Source of the DNA: Acidimicrobiales bacterium
GTDB lineage: Bacteria; Actinomycetota; Acidimicrobiia; Acidimicrobiales; SHLQ01
NCBI GenBank assembly: GCA_020629375.1
Contig: JAHDDK010000003.1
Span: forward strand, 75,913-129,139
Length of the DNA stretch: 53,227 nucleotides
Reading direction: 5' to 3'
Shown here piece after piece: positions 51,294-53,227 of this stretch. The position numbers and the translations under genes are program-made. Numbering within the stretch: the first letter of the stretch is position 1; each line of letters starts with the position of its first letter. The notes beneath the pieces are model-generated. The model was not told the origin of the DNA and did not search any database. It saw only the letters and a list, made by a program, of their open reading frames with translations.

Positions 51294-52045
51294 GCCTCGT
51301 CGGCTTCTTCGGCCTGGTCGCCGATCACGTCGACCACGAGCACGGTCACGTTGTCTCGCCCGCCTGCCCGGTTCGCCATGTCGACGAGGTGCATGGTGGC
51401 GAGCTTGGGGTCGGCGACTTCGCGCAGCACGTGGGCGACGTCGGTGTCGGACACTTCGTTGATGAGTCCGTCGGAGCAGAGCAAGAAGCGTTGCCCGGCG
51501 CGGGCAGGGAAGAGCCACGTGTCGACGAGCACGTCGTCGTCGGCACCGAGGGCGCGGGTGACGACGTTGCGTTGGGGGTGCGTGGCGGCTTCTTCTTCGG
51601 TGATCTGCCCGGCGCGGGCGAGCTCGGCGACGAGACTGTGGTCCTTTGTCAGCTGTTCGAACTCGCCGTTCTCGAGGCGGTAGAGGCGGCTGTCGCCGAC
51701 GTTCGCTGCGGCGAACTCGATCGGCAGGTCGCCATCGGGGGAGACGACGGCGAGAGCGACGACGGTGGTTCCCATTCCGGCGAGGTCGGGGTCGGTGGCG
51801 GCGCGGCCACGGATGAGGGTGTTGGCGCGTTCGACGGCGTCGGAGAGCTCGTCGGCGGACGACACGTCTTCGATCTGAATGAGGTGCCCGGCGGCGATGT
51901 CGGAGGCGACCTCTCCGCCGCGATGTCCGCCCATACCGTCGGCGACGGCGAAGAGTCGGCCGTTGGCCATGCCGGCGTCTTGGTTGACGCGGCGGACCCG
52001 TCCGACGTCGGTGCTCATGCCCCAGCGCAGCTGCTCACCGCTCAT
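51266..52045 (-). CDS. pstP: PP2C-family Ser/Thr protein phosphatase
   Basis: The 259-aa product has metal-binding motifs GRVRRVNQDA, VADGMGGHRGGEVAS, GMGTTVVAL, ANVGDSRLYRL, LCSDGLINEV and GGRDNVTVLVVD. It reverses PknB phosphorylation. Unlike mycobacterial PstP, it ends after the catalytic domain with only a short acidic tail and no membrane helix. It overlaps fhaB by 4 bp. Confidence 0.95.
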   Translation of the reverse strand: MSGEQLRWGMSTDVGRVRRVNQDAGMANGRLFAVADGMGGHRGGEVASDIAAGHLIQIEDVSSADELSDAVERANTLIRGRAATDPDLAGMGTTVVALAVVSPDGDLPIEFAAANVGDSRLYRLENGEFEQLTKDHSLVAELARAGQITEEEAATHPQRNVVTRALGADDDVLVDTWLFPARAGQRFLLCSDGLINEVSDTDVAHVLREVADPKLATMHLVDMANRAGGRDNVTVLVVDVIGDQAEEADEACETPETES

Positions 52046-52479
52046 GCGAACTCCATGACGGTGCTGCCGATCTGGACGCGGTCACCGGGGCGAAGAACGA
52101 CGGGCGCGGTGATGCGTTCGCGGTTCACGAACGTTCCGTTCGTTGAGCCGAGGTCTTCGACCAGATGTTGTCGATCACGCCGCACCAGCCTTGCATGCTG
52201 CTGCGAGACGAACGTGTCGTCCAATGTGAGCGTGCAGGCCGCCGCCCGTCCGATGGAGAGTTCGTCGCCGATTTCCATGGTCGAGCCGTGGAGTTCGGGC
52301 GGTTCGAGGATGGTGACGTTGCCTCGAGGACCAGTGCTCGCACGGATCGGCGTGGCCGCTGCGGGACGGTTCGGTTCGCCTCGAAACTGGCGGTAGGCCG
52401 CCCAGAGCACCCAGGCAAAGAAGCCGTAGAGCGCGGCGAGCAGGCCGAACTTCAGCAGCGTCAACACGGCGTCGGACAC
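52042..52479 (-). CDS. fhaB: membrane-anchored FHA-domain protein (FhaB/FipA type)
   Basis: The 145-aa product has an N-terminal helix (VLTLLKFGLLAALYGFFAWVLWAA) and a C-terminal FHA domain with LSIGRAAACTLTLDDTFVSQQHARLV and DLGSTNGTFVNRERI, the phospho-Thr-binding residues. It is a partner or substrate of PknB in division. The GTG at 52479 starts four bases after the fhaA stop. Confidence 0.92.
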   Translation of the reverse strand: MSDAVLTLLKFGLLAALYGFFAWVLWAAYRQFRGEPNRPAAATPIRASTGPRGNVTILEPPELHGSTMEIGDELSIGRAAACTLTLDDTFVSQQHARLVRRDRQHLVEDLGSTNGTFVNRERITAPVVLRPGDRVQIGSTVMEFA

Positions 52480-52483
52480 GTCT

Positions 52484-53152
52484 TCAGGATGCGTCGAAGA
52501 GGAACGCAGTTGCACCCAGGGTGATTTGATCCCGGTCGGACAGCAGTTGGGCCGAGGTGCGGAAGCCGTTGACTCGGCTGCCGTTGGTCGAATCGAGATC
52601 TTCGAGGATCCAGCCTCGGGAGCTGGGTCGGATGAGCGCGTGGTGTCGAGAGGCCTTGGGGTCGTCGATGACGATGTCGTTCTCGTCGCCGCGGCCGAGC
52701 GTGATGCCGTCGGGGCCCGAAGCGACGAGGTCGAACCGGTAGCCATTGGGGTAGACGAGCGTGCCGGGCGGGATCCCGGCGATCGAGTGCTCGGCGGTGG
52801 CGAACACCGCGATCGTGCCCTGCTGGGTTTCGCCGTCGGCCTCCACTCGGACAACGAGCGGACCGTCGAAGGCGCACTCGGCTTCCCGGGCGTGGCGACG
52901 GGCTTGTTCGAGGAGCGAGCGCTGGAGGTCGGCCTTGCTCGTGTCGAGCGCTCGGGCATCGTCGGGGTGGATGCGGACCTCGATGTCGTTGGGCATGACC
53001 CGCTTGCCCGACGATCCTCGACGGGTACCGGCGTTGAGCTCGCGTTCGATTCGCTTGGCGATCTCGAGCTGGCTGACCTCGGCCCGGAACACGCGGCCGA
53101 GCACGCCGTCGACGCCCCGCTCGATAGCGCGCTCGAGATCGCGAAAGACCAT
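52484..53152 (-). CDS. fhaA: FhaA-type protein (DUF3662 plus FHA domain)
   Basis: The 222-aa product has an N-terminal DUF3662 domain (FRDLERAIERGVDGVLGRVFRAEVSQLEIAKRIERELNA) and a C-terminal FHA domain (ITLGRGDENDIVIDDPKASRHHALI, then DLDSTNGSRVNG). It is shorter than mycobacterial FhaA, which has a long disordered middle. In mycobacteria it binds phosphorylated MviN and controls peptidoglycan export. It is the first gene of the cluster. Confidence 0.93.
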   Translation of the reverse strand: MVFRDLERAIERGVDGVLGRVFRAEVSQLEIAKRIERELNAGTRRGSSGKRVMPNDIEVRIHPDDARALDTSKADLQRSLLEQARRHAREAECAFDGPLVVRVEADGETQQGTIAVFATAEHSIAGIPPGTLVYPNGYRFDLVASGPDGITLGRGDENDIVIDDPKASRHHALIRPSSRGWILEDLDSTNGSRVNGFRTSAQLLSDRDQITLGATAFLFDAS

Positions 53153-53184
53153 CGAATGACGCTAGCCTCGTGCTTCGCTCACTC

Positions 53185-53227
53185 GCGCGAGTGGCGGAAT
53201 TGGCAGACGCGCAGGCTTCAGGTGCCT
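53185..53227 (+). tRNA. tRNA-Leu (anticodon CAG), cut by the window end
   Basis: The 5' half of a tRNA: acceptor GCGCGAG, a D-arm with GGCGGAATTGGCAGACGC typical of Leu tRNAs, then the anticodon stem CAGGC and GCCT around loop TTCAGGT (CAG at 53219-53221). The 3' half lies outside. Confidence 0.9.

Overview
The window is about 53 kb of high-GC, densely packed bacterial DNA. It reads as the chromosome of an actinobacterium, most likely from the class Acidimicrobiia (Ilumatobacter-like). The case rests on a crgA - pabA/trpG - pknB - pbpA - rodA/ftsW - pstP - fhaB - fhaA block between a tRNA-Ala and a tRNA-Leu (the layout known near the mycobacterial origin), RamB/ScfR, DUF3662-FHA and MpaB/DUF2236 proteins, frequent GTG/TTG starts, and many exported proteins with Thr-rich linkers. 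The taxon is an inference; no rRNA gene is present.

Left part (1-10.5 kb): a decayed membrane-protein pair at the edge; a minus-strand run malate-synthase-like fragment > fatty-acid hydroxylase > glnS; the divergent regulator ramB; an operon of Thr-rich exported protein > apbE > ferric-reductase-like membrane protein; an MpaB-like oxygenase; and MazG-like, FKBP and asd genes. The malate-synthase-like gene lacks the catalytic half of the enzyme. asd lacks a conserved block of about 30 residues.

Middle (10.7-37.7 kb): a TetR-like regulator, an exported Thr-rich protein, a membrane HD-GYP phosphodiesterase and RNase Z; a tightly overlapping DUF4129 > small membrane protein > MoxR > DUF58 > membrane protein operon; lysC with a probable internal beta-subunit start; a gamma-butyrobetaine-hydroxylase-like dioxygenase coupled to a truncated methyltransferase; a polar amino-acid ABC transporter; aat; a degenerate GGDEF protein; an HTH-citrate synthase; an xseA-xseB-prenyl synthase-histidine kinase-response regulator-Thr-rich protein run; and prfC convergent with a TetR gene.

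Right part (37.9-53.2 kb): an SDR; a REP-associated tyrosine transposase (RAYT) flanked by inverted copies of a 29-bp palindromic repeat, with two more copies elsewhere in the window; a DUF3048 lipoprotein; an RlmI-like methyltransferase; tRNA-Ala; a cytochrome b / molybdenum oxidoreductase / zinc-ribbon module; a non-coding stretch carrying a DnaA-box cluster next to crgA; and the cell-wall and Ser/Thr-phosphorylation cluster, ending in a tRNA-Leu cut by the window edge.

The points most worth following are the RAYT/29-bp repeat family (five full copies, some supplying stop codons), the DnaA-box cluster beside crgA, and four apparent gene-decay or domain-loss events (membrane gene pair, malate synthase, asd, missing FMN acceptor). 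No CRISPR array, prophage or recognisable defence island was found.
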